Assembly (NCBI GenBank): GCA_040902225.1 | Contig: JBBDXT010000004.1 | Span: 256,376-320,375, forward strand | Length of the DNA stretch: 64,000 nucleotides | Reading direction: 5' to 3' | Source of the DNA: Chloroflexota bacterium | GTDB taxonomy: Bacteria > Chloroflexota > Limnocylindria > QHBO01 | Shown here: positions 11,610 through 19,831 of the stretch, piece by piece | How positions within the stretch are numbered: the stretch's first letter is position 1 | Layout of the letters: every line of letters begins with the position of its first letter | The notes under the pieces: model-generated | The model's input: only the letters and a program-made list of their open reading frames with translations | Database searches by the model: none | What the model was told of the DNA's origin: nothing | Translations under genes and position numbers: made by a program

Positions 11610-12251
11610 GTGACGCCCCGCGCCACGCCAGATTCGCCGATTCGCTGGGGAGAGCCGCCGCGCGGCGGCAGCCTCGGGGGCTCATTCTCGGCGCTCGTCT
11701 CCCGGTTGCGGTCGATGCTCGGAGGAGGGCAGCTTCCTTCCAAGCAGTCCCTGCCCACTCTCCCCATGGCGCTGCGCCGCGGCGAGCTTGCCCAGCGCTA
11801 CCTGGCTGCCGAGGGGGCGGCCGATCATCCAACCGCGGGCGGGGCTGCCTCGACCGCCGTTGAGCAGGCCATTACCGAACAGGCCTGGTGGCCGGCCGAC
11901 GTGTGGGGTCATCGCGCCCTGTGGCACTTCGAGCAGGCCGGCATGGAGCTGGAGGCGACCCGCGCCGCGCGACGGATCGGCGACGTGCGCGTGGGCGGCG
12001 GTGACCCGGCCAGCAGCCGCCGATACTATGCCGAGGCGATCAGCGAGGCGCGCGACATCGGCGCGGAGCGAGAGGAGGGCCTGGCGGCGCTTGGGATGGG
12101 CCGCGCCGAGCTCGAGTTGCGCAACGTGACGACGGCTCGCCGGCTCGGACAGATCGCGCTCGACCTGCTTGAGCGCTGCGAGGCGCCAGCGGACGAGACG
12201 GCTGCGGCACGTGACCTGCGTGGCGAGGAGAAGGAAGTCAGCGGGAACTAG
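11610..12251 (+). CDS. Hypothetical helical (TPR-like) protein
   Basis: I do not recognise the family. The 213-residue product has a low-complexity N-terminus (about 1-50) followed by helical pairs resembling tetratricopeptide repeats: ALWHFEQAGMELEATRAARR, YYAEAISEARDIGAEREEGL and GRAELELRNVTTARRLGQIA. This suggests a protein-interaction scaffold. It starts at a GTG 8 bases after metK; an in-frame ATG at 11766 is an alternative start that would remove the disordered N-terminus. Its stop codon shares CTAG with the convergent gene. Confidence 0.55.
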   Translation: MTPRATPDSPIRWGEPPRGGSLGGSFSALVSRLRSMLGGGQLPSKQSLPTLPMALRRGELAQRYLAAEGAADHPTAGGAASTAVEQAITEQAWWPADVWGHRALWHFEQAGMELEATRAARRIGDVRVGGGDPASSRRYYAEAISEARDIGAEREEGLAALGMGRAELELRNVTTARRLGQIALDLLERCEAPADETAAARDLRGEEKEVSGN

Positions 12252-12658
12252 TCCTCGACGAACCCCGTGCTGAGGAAGAAAGGCGGCGGACAGCCCCCGA
12301 TATCGAAGCCGGTTGGTGGGACGGTCGAGTACCAGCCTCCGCCCATCCGCACCGATTCGCCCATCCTCAGCTCGCGCCAGCTTCCGTGGACGACAGGCTG
12401 TCCGTCCTGGACCCGCAGGAAATACCCCGGCGGCCAGACGACGGTGGACGAATCGTCGCCCGTTGTTTCGATGCAGCCGTCCACCTCGACGAGCTCGCCT
12501 TCGAAGAGTGCACCGGGCCCACTTCCCCAGATCGAGTGTCGAGGGAATGCGTAGCCATCCGGGACGGGCCATGCTCCGTAGATGTACCACGCGGCGTAGG
12601 CGCCGCCGACCACGAGCGCGACCCCAATCAACATCGCGAAGCGTCTCAGCCCCGTCAT
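12248..12658 (-). CDS. Hypothetical membrane-anchored protein, 136 aa
   Basis: The 136-residue product has one N-terminal transmembrane segment (about residues 5-26, FAMLIGVALVVGGAYAAWYI) and a predicted extracytoplasmic domain rich in Gly, Trp and Pro. Two cysteines (VDGCIE and GGCPPP) could form a disulphide. No family is recognised. I chose the ATG at 12658 because the upstream open frame would run into the divergent manC gene. A CATTAT -10-like box ends nine bases before that ATG. The gene converges with the TPR-like gene and shares CTAG with it. Confidence 0.6.
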   Translation of the reverse strand: MTGLRRFAMLIGVALVVGGAYAAWYIYGAWPVPDGYAFPRHSIWGSGPGALFEGELVEVDGCIETTGDDSSTVVWPPGYFLRVQDGQPVVHGSWRELRMGESVRMGGGWYSTVPPTGFDIGGCPPPFFLSTGFVED

Positions 12659-12732
12659 CCATAAACCATAATGATCTGGGTGGCGCATCGGTTCAAGCTG
12701 CCGGCCCAACGATGGTGGTACGGTCACGCCCG

Positions 12733-13803
12733 ATGTTTGCGATCGTGATGGCCGGCGGCTCCGGCACCCGCCTGTGGCCGCTATCGCGGCGCTCATCTCC
12801 GAAGCAGCTGCTGGCGCTCACCGGGGATACGAGCCTTCTGCAGCAGACAGTGGCGCGCCTCGGCAACCTGCTGAAGCCGCATGACGTCTACGTCATCACC
12901 TCGCAGGCGCATGTCCGTGCCACGCAGGCGCAGCTGCCGCAGCTCCCTCCCGGCAACGTGCTGGGGGAGCCGCTGGCCCGCTCGACCGCGGTGGCGGCGG
13001 GGCTCGCCACGGTCCTCGCCCGCCGGGAGAGCGACGAGGTCGCGCTGGTGCTGCCGGCGGACCACTTCGTGGCCGACGAGGGCAAGTTCATCGAGGCACT
13101 CCAGGAGGCCGAGCGCACGGCGGAGCGCGGCTACCTGGTCTGCCTCGGCGTCGTCGCGACCGCCCCGGCCACCGGATACGGCTACATCAAGATCGGGACG
13201 CCATTACACGCCCCGCAGCAGACCGCCATGGTCGAGCACTTTGTCGAGAAGCCGAGCGTCGCCGAGGCGAAGAAGATGCTCGCCGACGGCGGCTACCTGT
13301 GGAACGCCGGAATCTTCGCGTGGCGCGTGTATGCCTATCGGCAGGCGGTGGAGAAGTTTCAGCCGGCCCTCGCGGAAGCGCTTGACAAGATCGGGTCGCT
13401 GCATCGAACGCCGGGCTGGGTCTCGGAGGTCAGGGAGATCCTCGAGCCGGTGCAGGCCATCTCGATCGACGTCGGGATCGCCGAGCCGGCGGCTGCCGAT
13501 GGACGCATGGCGGTGGTGCCGCTCGACGCCGGCTGGAGCGACATCGGCTCCTGGTCGGCCCTGCTCGAGGCGCTCTCGGCGCGGACCGGGGCGAGCCTCG
13601 TAGCGTCCGGCCAGCACCTTGACCGCGGCTCGGAACGAGTGCTGGTGCATGGCGGCGAGAGACTGGTCGTCACGGTCGGGCTGCGGGACATCATCATCGT
13701 CGACACCCCCGATGCGCTGCTGGTGTGTGCCCGCGACCGGGCCGAGGAGATCAAGCCGGTCCTGGACGAGATCGCCGAGAAGGCCGGCGAGCGGTACCTG
13801 TAG
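12733..13803 (+). CDS. manC: Mannose-1-phosphate guanylyltransferase
   Basis: The enzyme makes GDP-mannose from GTP and mannose-1-phosphate. The 356 residues start with the nucleotidyltransferase loop MFAIVMAGGSGTRLWPLSR, followed by SPKQLL, VLPADHF, GYGYIK, FVEKP, LWNAGIFAWR and DAGWSDIGSW. It has only the nucleotidyltransferase and short beta-helix portions; the fused phosphomannose isomerase cupin of the long AlgA form is absent, and a separate PGI/PMI is encoded downstream. The upstream open frame was rejected because the family start matches ATG 12733. It is the first of four co-directional genes that cover the route from fructose-6-phosphate to GDP-mannose. Confidence 0.93.
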   Translation: MFAIVMAGGSGTRLWPLSRRSSPKQLLALTGDTSLLQQTVARLGNLLKPHDVYVITSQAHVRATQAQLPQLPPGNVLGEPLARSTAVAAGLATVLARRESDEVALVLPADHFVADEGKFIEALQEAERTAERGYLVCLGVVATAPATGYGYIKIGTPLHAPQQTAMVEHFVEKPSVAEAKKMLADGGYLWNAGIFAWRVYAYRQAVEKFQPALAEALDKIGSLHRTPGWVSEVREILEPVQAISIDVGIAEPAAADGRMAVVPLDAGWSDIGSWSALLEALSARTGASLVASGQHLDRGSERVLVHGGERLVVTVGLRDIIIVDTPDALLVCARDRAEEIKPVLDEIAEKAGERYL

Positions 13804-13807
13804 GCCG

Positions 13808-14449
13808 ATGTCGCCGGTGCGCCTTGCCTGGCTGGCGCGGCTCGTCGGGGTGGGGTTGGCGCTCTACCTGCGCCTCGTGGTGCGGACGTGTCGGGTCATC
13901 GGTCCGGCCACCCGCGACCAGGTGGTGCTGACTTCCTGGCACGAGTTCAACATGCTCACCTTCGTCGTGGCTCGAAGGCGGCGCGGCGATCTGCCGCACG
14001 CTTCGTTCTCGACGAGCGGCCTCAGGGGAGCCGCGATCACCTCGATGCTCAAGCGCAGCGGCACTCGGGTTGAAGTCTTCGAGCTGCCTCCGGAAGAGGA
14101 TCGTGCCGCTGGCCGGGCATTCGCCCTCCGCATGGCGCGCGCGGCCGAGTCAGGCGCCTCGCTCATCGTCACGCCGGATGGCCCGTTCGGCCCCTACCGC
14201 GTCGCCAAGCCCGGGGCGCTGATCCTGGCGCGCGCCTCAGGCCTGCCGGTCCAGCCGTGGGCCATGTCGATTCGGCCCACGATCCGCCTTAGGGGCCGAT
14301 GGGATCGCCAGCTCGTCCCGCTTCCCTTCTGCCGGATCCGCATCATCGAGGGCGAAAGGTTCACGGTGCCACCTCGCAAGCCCGTTCGCGCCCTGGTGCC
14401 CGTTGTGGAGGCGGAGCTGAATCGGATCAGTGGAAGGTCAGCAGCCTGA
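13808..14449 (+). CDS. DUF374 / lysophospholipid acyltransferase-like protein
   Basis: The 213-residue product matches the DUF374 family, relatives of lysophospholipid acyltransferases and often implicated in lipid or lipoglycan modification. An N-terminal hydrophobic segment (about 5-27) precedes SWHEFNM, in the position of the HxxxxD acyltransferase motif, and then TPDGPFGPYRVAKPGALILA, the family's signature. It starts four bases after manC. Its place inside a GDP-mannose operon suggests that it acylates a mannolipid, which is inference. Confidence 0.78.
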   Translation: MSPVRLAWLARLVGVGLALYLRLVVRTCRVIGPATRDQVVLTSWHEFNMLTFVVARRRRGDLPHASFSTSGLRGAAITSMLKRSGTRVEVFELPPEEDRAAGRAFALRMARAAESGASLIVTPDGPFGPYRVAKPGALILARASGLPVQPWAMSIRPTIRLRGRWDRQLVPLPFCRIRIIEGERFTVPPRKPVRALVPVVEAELNRISGRSAA

Positions 14450-14463
14450 TAAATAGCCGAAGC

Positions 14464-14503
14464 GCCGGTCTTACAACCGGCTCGCCCGCCTGATGGTCGG
14501 GCG
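14464..14503. other. Tandem hairpins between the DUF374 gene and the phosphohexomutase gene
   Basis: Two perfect 6-bp inverted repeats lie back to back: GCCGGT/ACCGGC (14464-14481, loop CTTACA) and CGCCCG/CGGGCG (14483-14503, loop CCTGATGGT). No T tract follows. A TACCAT -10-like box (14505-14510) comes directly after them, so the region may both end the upstream transcript and start the next. Confidence 0.4.
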
Positions 14504-14536
14504 CTACCATACCGGCATAGCCCACCTTCACTGCCC

Positions 14537-15991
14537 ATGACCAGGATCAAGTTCGGCACCGACGGCTGGCGTGCCGCGATCGCCGAGGACTTCACGTTCC
14601 ACAACGTGCGTCGCTGCGCGCGCGGCGTGGCCGAGTACCTGGCCGCCGAGGGGACCGCGGACCGCGGCGTGGTGGTCTGTCACGACCGTCGATTCGCCTC
14701 GGAGTATTTCGCGCAGGCATGTGTCGAGGTGCTGGCCGCGCACGACATCCGCTCGTTCATGCCGCCCGATGCGGTGCCGACCCAGGTTGGCAGCTTCTTC
14801 ACCCACGAGATGGCGGCCGGGGCCGGGATCGTGATCACGGCCAGCCACAATCCGTGGATCGACAACGGCTTCAAGGTCAAGGCCGACAGCGGCGGGGCGG
14901 CTGCGCCCGAGATGCTGGCCGCGATCGAGGCGACCATGGACCAACACCCCGAGGACGAGCTCCCGCCTCGTCGTGACTACGCCGATGCGGTGACCGCCGG
15001 CCTGGTCGAAACCTTCGACCCGTATCCCCGCTTCCGTGAGCAACTGGCCAGCATCGTCGACCTCGAGCGGATCCGTGCGGCGCACGGCCGGGTGCTGGTC
15101 GAGCCGATGTACGGATCGGGTGCCGGCTGGTTCACACGACTCCTGGGCGGGGGCGGGCTCACCATCAACGAGCTGCACACCGAGCGCAACCCGTTCTTCG
15201 GGGGCGTCAATCCCGAGCCGATCCGCCCCAACATCGATGCCTGGCTGCGGGAGATCTCGCGCTGGGGCGCGGACATTGGGATCGCCTTCGATGGCGATGC
15301 CGACCGGGTCGGGATGGCGACCGAGGAGGGCGTCTTCGTCAACCAGCTGCAGGTCTACGGCCTGCTGTACTGGTACCTGCTTGAGGTGCGGGGCCAGATT
15401 GGTCCCGCGGTGTACACCGTGACCAGCACCTCCATGGCACCCCGACTGGCCGAGATCTACGGCACGCGGGCCTACGAGACCGGGGTCGGCTTCAAGTTCG
15501 TCGGCCCCAAGATGACGGAGACGCACGCGGTCATCGGCGGGGAGGAGTCGGGAGGCTTCGGCTTCGGGATGCACATCCCCGAGCGCGACGGCCTGGCGTC
15601 GGGCCTCTTCCTGCTCGACCTGTGGCTCACCAGGGCCAAGAAGGCGTCCGAGGTGCTGGCCGAGCTCCAGGCGCTGGCTGGCCCGAGCTACTACAACCGC
15701 ATCGACATCCGCTTCCCCCGCGAGGGCTATGACAGCGTCAAGGCCGATACCCTCGCCCGGCTGGAGCACGAGGCGCCCGAGACGCTCGCCGGCGGAGCGG
15801 TCGTCCGTCGCCAGGCGCTCGAGACCGGTGATGGGTTCAAGTTCTATCGCGACGACGGCGCCTGGCTCCTGATCCGGTTCTCCGGAACCGAGGCGCTGCT
15901 GCGCATCTACGTCGAGGCGCGATCGCCCCAGGATGTCGAGACGCTGCTCGAGGAGGGCCGCCGCATCGCCATCGCGGGGGTTCCAGCCTGA
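14537..15991 (+). CDS. Phosphoglucomutase/phosphomannomutase family protein
   Basis: This alpha-D-phosphohexomutase interconverts hexose-6-phosphate and hexose-1-phosphate. The 484 residues show the four-domain layout: phosphoserine loop TASHNPWIDNGFKVK near residue 100, metal loop FDGDADRVG near 253, sugar loop GGEESGGFGFGMHIPERDG near 335, and phosphate loop IRFSGTEALLRIYVEA near the C-terminus. The active-site Ser and metal-binding Asp residues are present. Sequence alone does not separate glucose from mannose specificity, but neighbours manC and PGI/PMI favour a phosphomannomutase role. Confidence 0.92.
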   Translation: MTRIKFGTDGWRAAIAEDFTFHNVRRCARGVAEYLAAEGTADRGVVVCHDRRFASEYFAQACVEVLAAHDIRSFMPPDAVPTQVGSFFTHEMAAGAGIVITASHNPWIDNGFKVKADSGGAAAPEMLAAIEATMDQHPEDELPPRRDYADAVTAGLVETFDPYPRFREQLASIVDLERIRAAHGRVLVEPMYGSGAGWFTRLLGGGGLTINELHTERNPFFGGVNPEPIRPNIDAWLREISRWGADIGIAFDGDADRVGMATEEGVFVNQLQVYGLLYWYLLEVRGQIGPAVYTVTSTSMAPRLAEIYGTRAYETGVGFKFVGPKMTETHAVIGGEESGGFGFGMHIPERDGLASGLFLLDLWLTRAKKASEVLAELQALAGPSYYNRIDIRFPREGYDSVKADTLARLEHEAPETLAGGAVVRRQALETGDGFKFYRDDGAWLLIRFSGTEALLRIYVEARSPQDVETLLEEGRRIAIAGVPA

Positions 15992-15995
15992 GCCG

Positions 15996-17168
15996 ATGAG
16001 CGACGCTCGCGACTACTTCGGCTACAAGCGCCCTGACGACGAGCCGGGTCGCCGCGAGGAAGCGGCCGCGGACGATCCGACCGCACCGCCGCAGTTCGAC
16101 GAGGCGATCACGCTCGACGATCCGAGGGTGATCCGCGGAGTCGACTCCGAGGACATGGTCGGTCGCGTTCGCGAGCTGCCCCGCCAGCTCGCGCTGGCGG
16201 CCAGGGTCGCCGCCTCGGTCAAGCTGCCGCCGTCGCATACCCACGTTGACGCAGTCTGCGTGCTGGCGATGGGCGGCTCGGCGATCGGCGCGGAGCTGGT
16301 GGAGGGGGTCGCCGGCGACCGTCTCAGGGTGCCGCTGGTGGTGCATCGCGACTACGGCCTGCCGGCCTGGGCCGGTGAGCGGACGCTGGTGATCGCGGCC
16401 AGCCACTCGGGCGAGACGGTGGAGACCGTCTCCGGGGCGGAGGAGGCGCGCCGCCGTGGGCTGCCCCTGGTCGTCATCAGCACCGGTGGGGCGCTCGGGG
16501 CGACTGCGGCCGCCGAAGGGACGCCATACCTCCGCTACGAGAGCCCGGGTCAGCCTCGCGCCGCGATCGGCTTCGGCATCGGCTTGATGCATGAGCTGCT
16601 GGTTCGCGCGGGCCTGCTCGTCGATCCGGACCCGCTCGGACCTGCGGTAGAGACGGTCGAGGCATTGCTCGAGCGAAATGCGCCATCCGTCGAGACCGAT
16701 GCCAGCCCGGCCAAGCAGCTGGCATGGTCGATCTTCGGTCGGGTCCCGATCATCTACGGCGCGGGGCGGATGGCCGCAGTCGCGCATCGCTGGAAGACGC
16801 AGATGAACGAGAACGCCAAGGCGTGGGCCGCCTTCGAGCCGATGCCGGAGGCCAACCACAACGCCATCGAGGGGAGCCTCAATCCCAGGGAGCTCTCCGA
16901 CGCGCTCTACGTGGTCGAGCTGCGCGACCCGACTGAGCCGCCAGAGATCGCCGCGCGCTACGGCGTCGTCAACGAGCTGCTCGGCGAGCGCGCGACGAAC
17001 CGCAGCGTAGTCTGGGCCGAGGGGCCGTCACCGCTGGCGCGGGTGCTCAGCGGCGTCGCATTCGGCGACCTGGTGAGCGTGTATCTCGCAATTCTGTACC
17101 AGACCGACCCAACCCCGGTTACACTCTTGGCAATGTTGAAGCAGCGGCTCGCTCGGTCGACCGACTGA
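15996..17168 (+). CDS. Bifunctional phosphoglucose/phosphomannose isomerase
   Basis: This SIS-fold isomerase interconverts fructose-6-P with glucose-6-P and mannose-6-P. The 390-residue protein has the first SIS core (AMGGSAIGAELVEGVAGD, AASHSGETVETVSGAEEARR) and the second core with MNENAKAWAAFEPMPEANHN, the Glu/His segment typical of the PGI/PMI family. The ATG at 15996 follows the mutase stop by four bases. It completes the GDP-mannose route: F6P to M6P (this protein), M1P (mutase), GDP-mannose (ManC). Confidence 0.9.
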   Translation: MSDARDYFGYKRPDDEPGRREEAAADDPTAPPQFDEAITLDDPRVIRGVDSEDMVGRVRELPRQLALAARVAASVKLPPSHTHVDAVCVLAMGGSAIGAELVEGVAGDRLRVPLVVHRDYGLPAWAGERTLVIAASHSGETVETVSGAEEARRRGLPLVVISTGGALGATAAAEGTPYLRYESPGQPRAAIGFGIGLMHELLVRAGLLVDPDPLGPAVETVEALLERNAPSVETDASPAKQLAWSIFGRVPIIYGAGRMAAVAHRWKTQMNENAKAWAAFEPMPEANHNAIEGSLNPRELSDALYVVELRDPTEPPEIAARYGVVNELLGERATNRSVVWAEGPSPLARVLSGVAFGDLVSVYLAILYQTDPTPVTLLAMLKQRLARSTD

Positions 17169-17220
17169 CGGGCGCCGGTAGTAACGGCGCCGGGTGCCGG
17201 CGCTGGGAGGGCAAGCGACG

Positions 17221-17502
17221 GTGCATTCGAGCATGATCGGCAAGGTCGAAAAGGCGATGCGGTACGCGCACGAGCCTGACCGCGTGAAGATTGGGCGCCT
17301 GACCGCCACCTTCTCCGGCGACAACGGGACACATACCGTCTCGCTCGATGCCGATGCATGGCACTGCGACTGCCACCTCTTCGAATCCGCTGGCGGCTGC
17401 TCGCACACGCTGGCCGTCCAGAAGATGCTCGACCCGATGCTCTCCGACGCGGCCAAGGACACGCCGCTCTATGGTCGACGCGAGGCAGCTGCCCTGGCGT
17501 AG
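17221..17502 (+). CDS. SWIM zinc-finger protein, 93 aa
   Basis: The small protein carries a SWIM-type zinc-binding motif: C49-x-C51 (WHCDCHLFE) followed by C60-x-H62 (GGCSHTLAV). Such motifs bind DNA or protein and are common in small proteins and in SNF2-associated proteins. The N-terminal half (about residues 20-45) is a beta-rich lead-in. I chose GTG 17221 because GGGAGGG lies 9-10 bases before it; ATG 17233 is an alternative. It is followed by a strong terminator, so it forms the end of a unit. Confidence 0.75.
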   Translation: MHSSMIGKVEKAMRYAHEPDRVKIGRLTATFSGDNGTHTVSLDADAWHCDCHLFESAGGCSHTLAVQKMLDPMLSDAAKDTPLYGRREAAALA

Positions 17503-17525
17503 GGCCCCGCCTGCGTTCGCATTCG

Positions 17526-17557
17526 AGGCCCACCGCGCGCTCGTCGCCGGTGGGCCT
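17526..17557 (+). terminator. Rho-independent-type terminator after the SWIM gene
   Basis: AGGCCCACCG and CGGTGGGCCT form a perfect 10-bp stem with a 12-base loop, followed by TCT. It separates the SWIM gene from the cobalamin riboswitch transcript, which could start at TACGAT (17563-17568). Confidence 0.75.
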
Positions 17558-17587
17558 TCTGCTACGATCGGCGCCTTATCAACTGAA

Positions 17588-17725
17588 GACCGCGTCGGGT
17601 GCCGTGGCCGCAAGGACCACGGTTCAATGGAGAAGCCGGTGAGACGCCGGCGCAGTCCCGCTACTGTATCCGCGCCCCCTTCCACGGGAGCACGGGAGCC
17701 AGGTCGCCAGCCCGCACGCGATGTC
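17588..17725 (+). ncRNA. Cobalamin (AdoCbl) riboswitch
   Basis: The leader of the B12-uptake operon has the conserved parts of a cobalamin riboswitch. These are the core GGTTCAATGG / AGAAGCCGGTGAGACGCC, the CGCAGTCCCGCTACTGT segment, and a B12 box, AGCCAGGTCGCCAGCC, at 17697-17712. P1 can form between CGCGT (17591-17595) and ACGCG (17716-17720). The btuF ATG lies 33 bases past the aptamer, close enough for translational control. Coenzyme B12 binding is expected to repress btuFCD. Confidence 0.93.
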
Positions 17726-17758
17726 CAGCCCCCTCGTGTGAAAGGGAACGGCATCACC

Positions 17759-18715
17759 ATGGCTCTCCGTCTTCGTCCGCTCCTCTGGCTCCTCGTCCTG
17801 CTTCTGGTCGCCTGCACGCCGGCACTTTCGAGCAGCCCAACGCCGATACGCACCGCCTCGCCAGTCCCGGCAGCGAGCGTTTACCCACTCACCCTGACCG
17901 ATGACGCCGGCCGGGCTGTCAGCCTGGAGGCGGATCCTCAGCGGATCGTCAGCCTCGCCCCCTCGAACACGGAGATCGTATGCGCCCTCGGCGCCTGCGA
18001 CCGCCTGGTCGGGGTGACCGACTTCGACGACTATCCGCCGCAGGTGAGCGATGTGCCCGAGGTCGTGATCGCGGCCCAGGTCGACCTCGAGAAGGTCGTC
18101 GCCGCCGATCCGCAGCTCATTCTCGCGGCCGGCAACGAGCTGACCCCCACCGCCGTGGTCACCCAGCTGGCCAACCTCGGCTATCCCGTGCTGGTGCTCT
18201 ATCCGCAATCCCTCGACGAGCTGTATGCCGATATCGAACTGATCGGTCGTGCCATCGACGCCTTCACCGAGGCGGTCGACACGGTGGCCAGCATGCGCAC
18301 CCGCGCCCAGGCAGTCGCCGATGCGGTCGCATCGGCGGAGCGCCCGCGCACGTTCTACGAGGTGGGCGTCTTCCAGGGAACGATCTACACCGCCGGCGCT
18401 GATTCCTTCCTCGCCTCGCTCATCTCGGTTGCCGGCGGCGACCCGATCACCGGGGATCCACGCTCGACCGCCATCCAGCTCGAGGACCTGGTCGCGTCCG
18501 ACCCGCAGCTGATCCTGCTGGGTGACGCGGTCTACGATCCTTCGATCACGCCGGAGGTCGTCGCGGCCCGGGTCGGCTGGGAGGGGATGACAGCCGTCAG
18601 CAGCGGTCGCATCGTGGTGATCCTCGACGATCCGGTCATCACGCGACCCGGGCCGCGGATCATCGATGGGCTGGAAGCGCTGGCACGCGCGATCCACCCC
18701 GAGCGATTCAGCTAG
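17759..18715 (+). CDS. btuF: Cobalamin ABC transporter substrate-binding lipoprotein
   Basis: This is the extracytoplasmic receptor of a vitamin B12 importer. The 318-residue product starts with a lipoprotein signal peptide ending in LLVACTP (lipobox, Cys about residue 19), then a Ser/Pro/Thr-rich linker, and the helical-backbone-type binding fold with RIVSLAPSNTEIVCALGACD and VVIAAQVDLEKVVAADPQLI. The family includes siderophore receptors, but the riboswitch immediately upstream makes B12 the likely ligand. AAAGGG lies about 12 bases before the ATG. btuC follows after 12 bases. Confidence 0.9.
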   Translation: MALRLRPLLWLLVLLLVACTPALSSSPTPIRTASPVPAASVYPLTLTDDAGRAVSLEADPQRIVSLAPSNTEIVCALGACDRLVGVTDFDDYPPQVSDVPEVVIAAQVDLEKVVAADPQLILAAGNELTPTAVVTQLANLGYPVLVLYPQSLDELYADIELIGRAIDAFTEAVDTVASMRTRAQAVADAVASAERPRTFYEVGVFQGTIYTAGADSFLASLISVAGGDPITGDPRSTAIQLEDLVASDPQLILLGDAVYDPSITPEVVAARVGWEGMTAVSSGRIVVILDDPVITRPGPRIIDGLEALARAIHPERFS

Positions 18716-18727
18716 GCCGTCCTGCAG

Positions 18728-19831
18728 ATGCGTGCTGCCACCGCCACCAGCCCGCGCTACGTCACCCGCCCCTCGCTGACGCGGGCAGGGCTGGTACTGG
18801 GCGGCAGTGGGGTCCTGCTGCTGATCACCATGCTCGGCGCCGTGGCGATTGGCAGCGTCGGGGTGGGGTTCGGCGACACGGCAGCGATTCTCGGGAAGCG
18901 GCTGCTGGCATTGCCAATTCCCGTGACATGGAGCCCCGCCGCGGAGACGATCATCTTCGAGCTGCGCCTGCCACGCGTCCTGACGGCGATGCTGGTTGGC
19001 GGTGGGCTGGCCATGGCAGGCACGGTCTTCCAGGCGCTGCTGCGTAACCCGATGGCGGATCCGTACATCATCGGTACCGCTGCCGGCGCATCGCTGGGGG
19101 CGATCATCGGCATCCTGGCGCCCGTGCTCGTGCCGGCCCTCGCCGTGGGCGCGGGGACGGCGTGGCTCGGACTGGGCATGGTGCAGGCGCTGGCCTTTGC
19201 CGGCGGGATCGGCACCGTCCTGCTGGTCTACGCCGTGGCTCGCGGCAACGGCAGGGTGCCGGTGGTGACGCTGCTGCTGACCGGGTACGCCGTCTCATCG
19301 GTGCTGGCGGCCGGGGTCGCGCTATTGATGTTCGTCTCGGGGCGTGCACTTGGCACCATCTTCGGCTGGCTGATGGGATCGCTGGCGGGCGCCACCTGGC
19401 CAGGGCTCGCGTTTGCGGCACCGCTGCTGGCCGCCAGCTTCGCCCTGCTGCTGGTTCGGTGGCGACGCCTGAACCTCCTCCTGCTGGGTGATGACCAGGC
19501 GGGGCACCTTGGGGTCGAGGTGGAGCGCGAGAAGCTCGTGCTCACCATGCTGGCCACCCTGGCGACGTCGGCGGCGGTGGCGATCTCGGGCACGATCGGC
19601 TTCGTGGGCCTGGTGGTGCCGCACCTGCTGCGCCTGGGGACCGGACCGGATCACCGGCTGCTGCTGCCGGCCAGCATCCTGTATGGCGCCGCACTTCTCG
19701 CGCTGGCGGACCTCGGCGCGCGACTGGCCGGGGGGATCCCGGTGGGGATCGTCACCGCCCTCTTGGGCGCGCCGTTCTTCATCTGGCTGCTGAGGCGATC
19801 GCGCGACCTGGGCAGGGCGGCCACGGCATGA
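18728..19831 (+). CDS. btuC: Cobalamin ABC transporter permease (FecCD family)
   Basis: The 367-residue integral membrane protein has about ten transmembrane helices and the FecCD-family signatures ELRLPRVLTAMLVGGGLAMAG, FQALLRNPMADPYIIG and TIGFVGLVVPHLLRL. It forms the channel for the BtuF-delivered substrate. The stop codon overlaps the ATG of btuD by four bases (ATGA). Confidence 0.92.
   Translation: MRAATATSPRYVTRPSLTRAGLVLGGSGVLLLITMLGAVAIGSVGVGFGDTAAILGKRLLALPIPVTWSPAAETIIFELRLPRVLTAMLVGGGLAMAGTVFQALLRNPMADPYIIGTAAGASLGAIIGILAPVLVPALAVGAGTAWLGLGMVQALAFAGGIGTVLLVYAVARGNGRVPVVTLLLTGYAVSSVLAAGVALLMFVSGRALGTIFGWLMGSLAGATWPGLAFAAPLLAASFALLLVRWRRLNLLLLGDDQAGHLGVEVEREKLVLTMLATLATSAAVAISGTIGFVGLVVPHLLRLGTGPDHRLLLPASILYGAALLALADLGARLAGGIPVGIVTALLGAPFFIWLLRRSRDLGRAATA

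Noticed and set aside
14464..14503. Two adjacent stem-loops considered as a possible tRNA or small RNA
   Set aside because: There is no T-arm GTTCGA-type sequence, no 7-bp acceptor stem and no CCA; they read better as intergenic hairpins.
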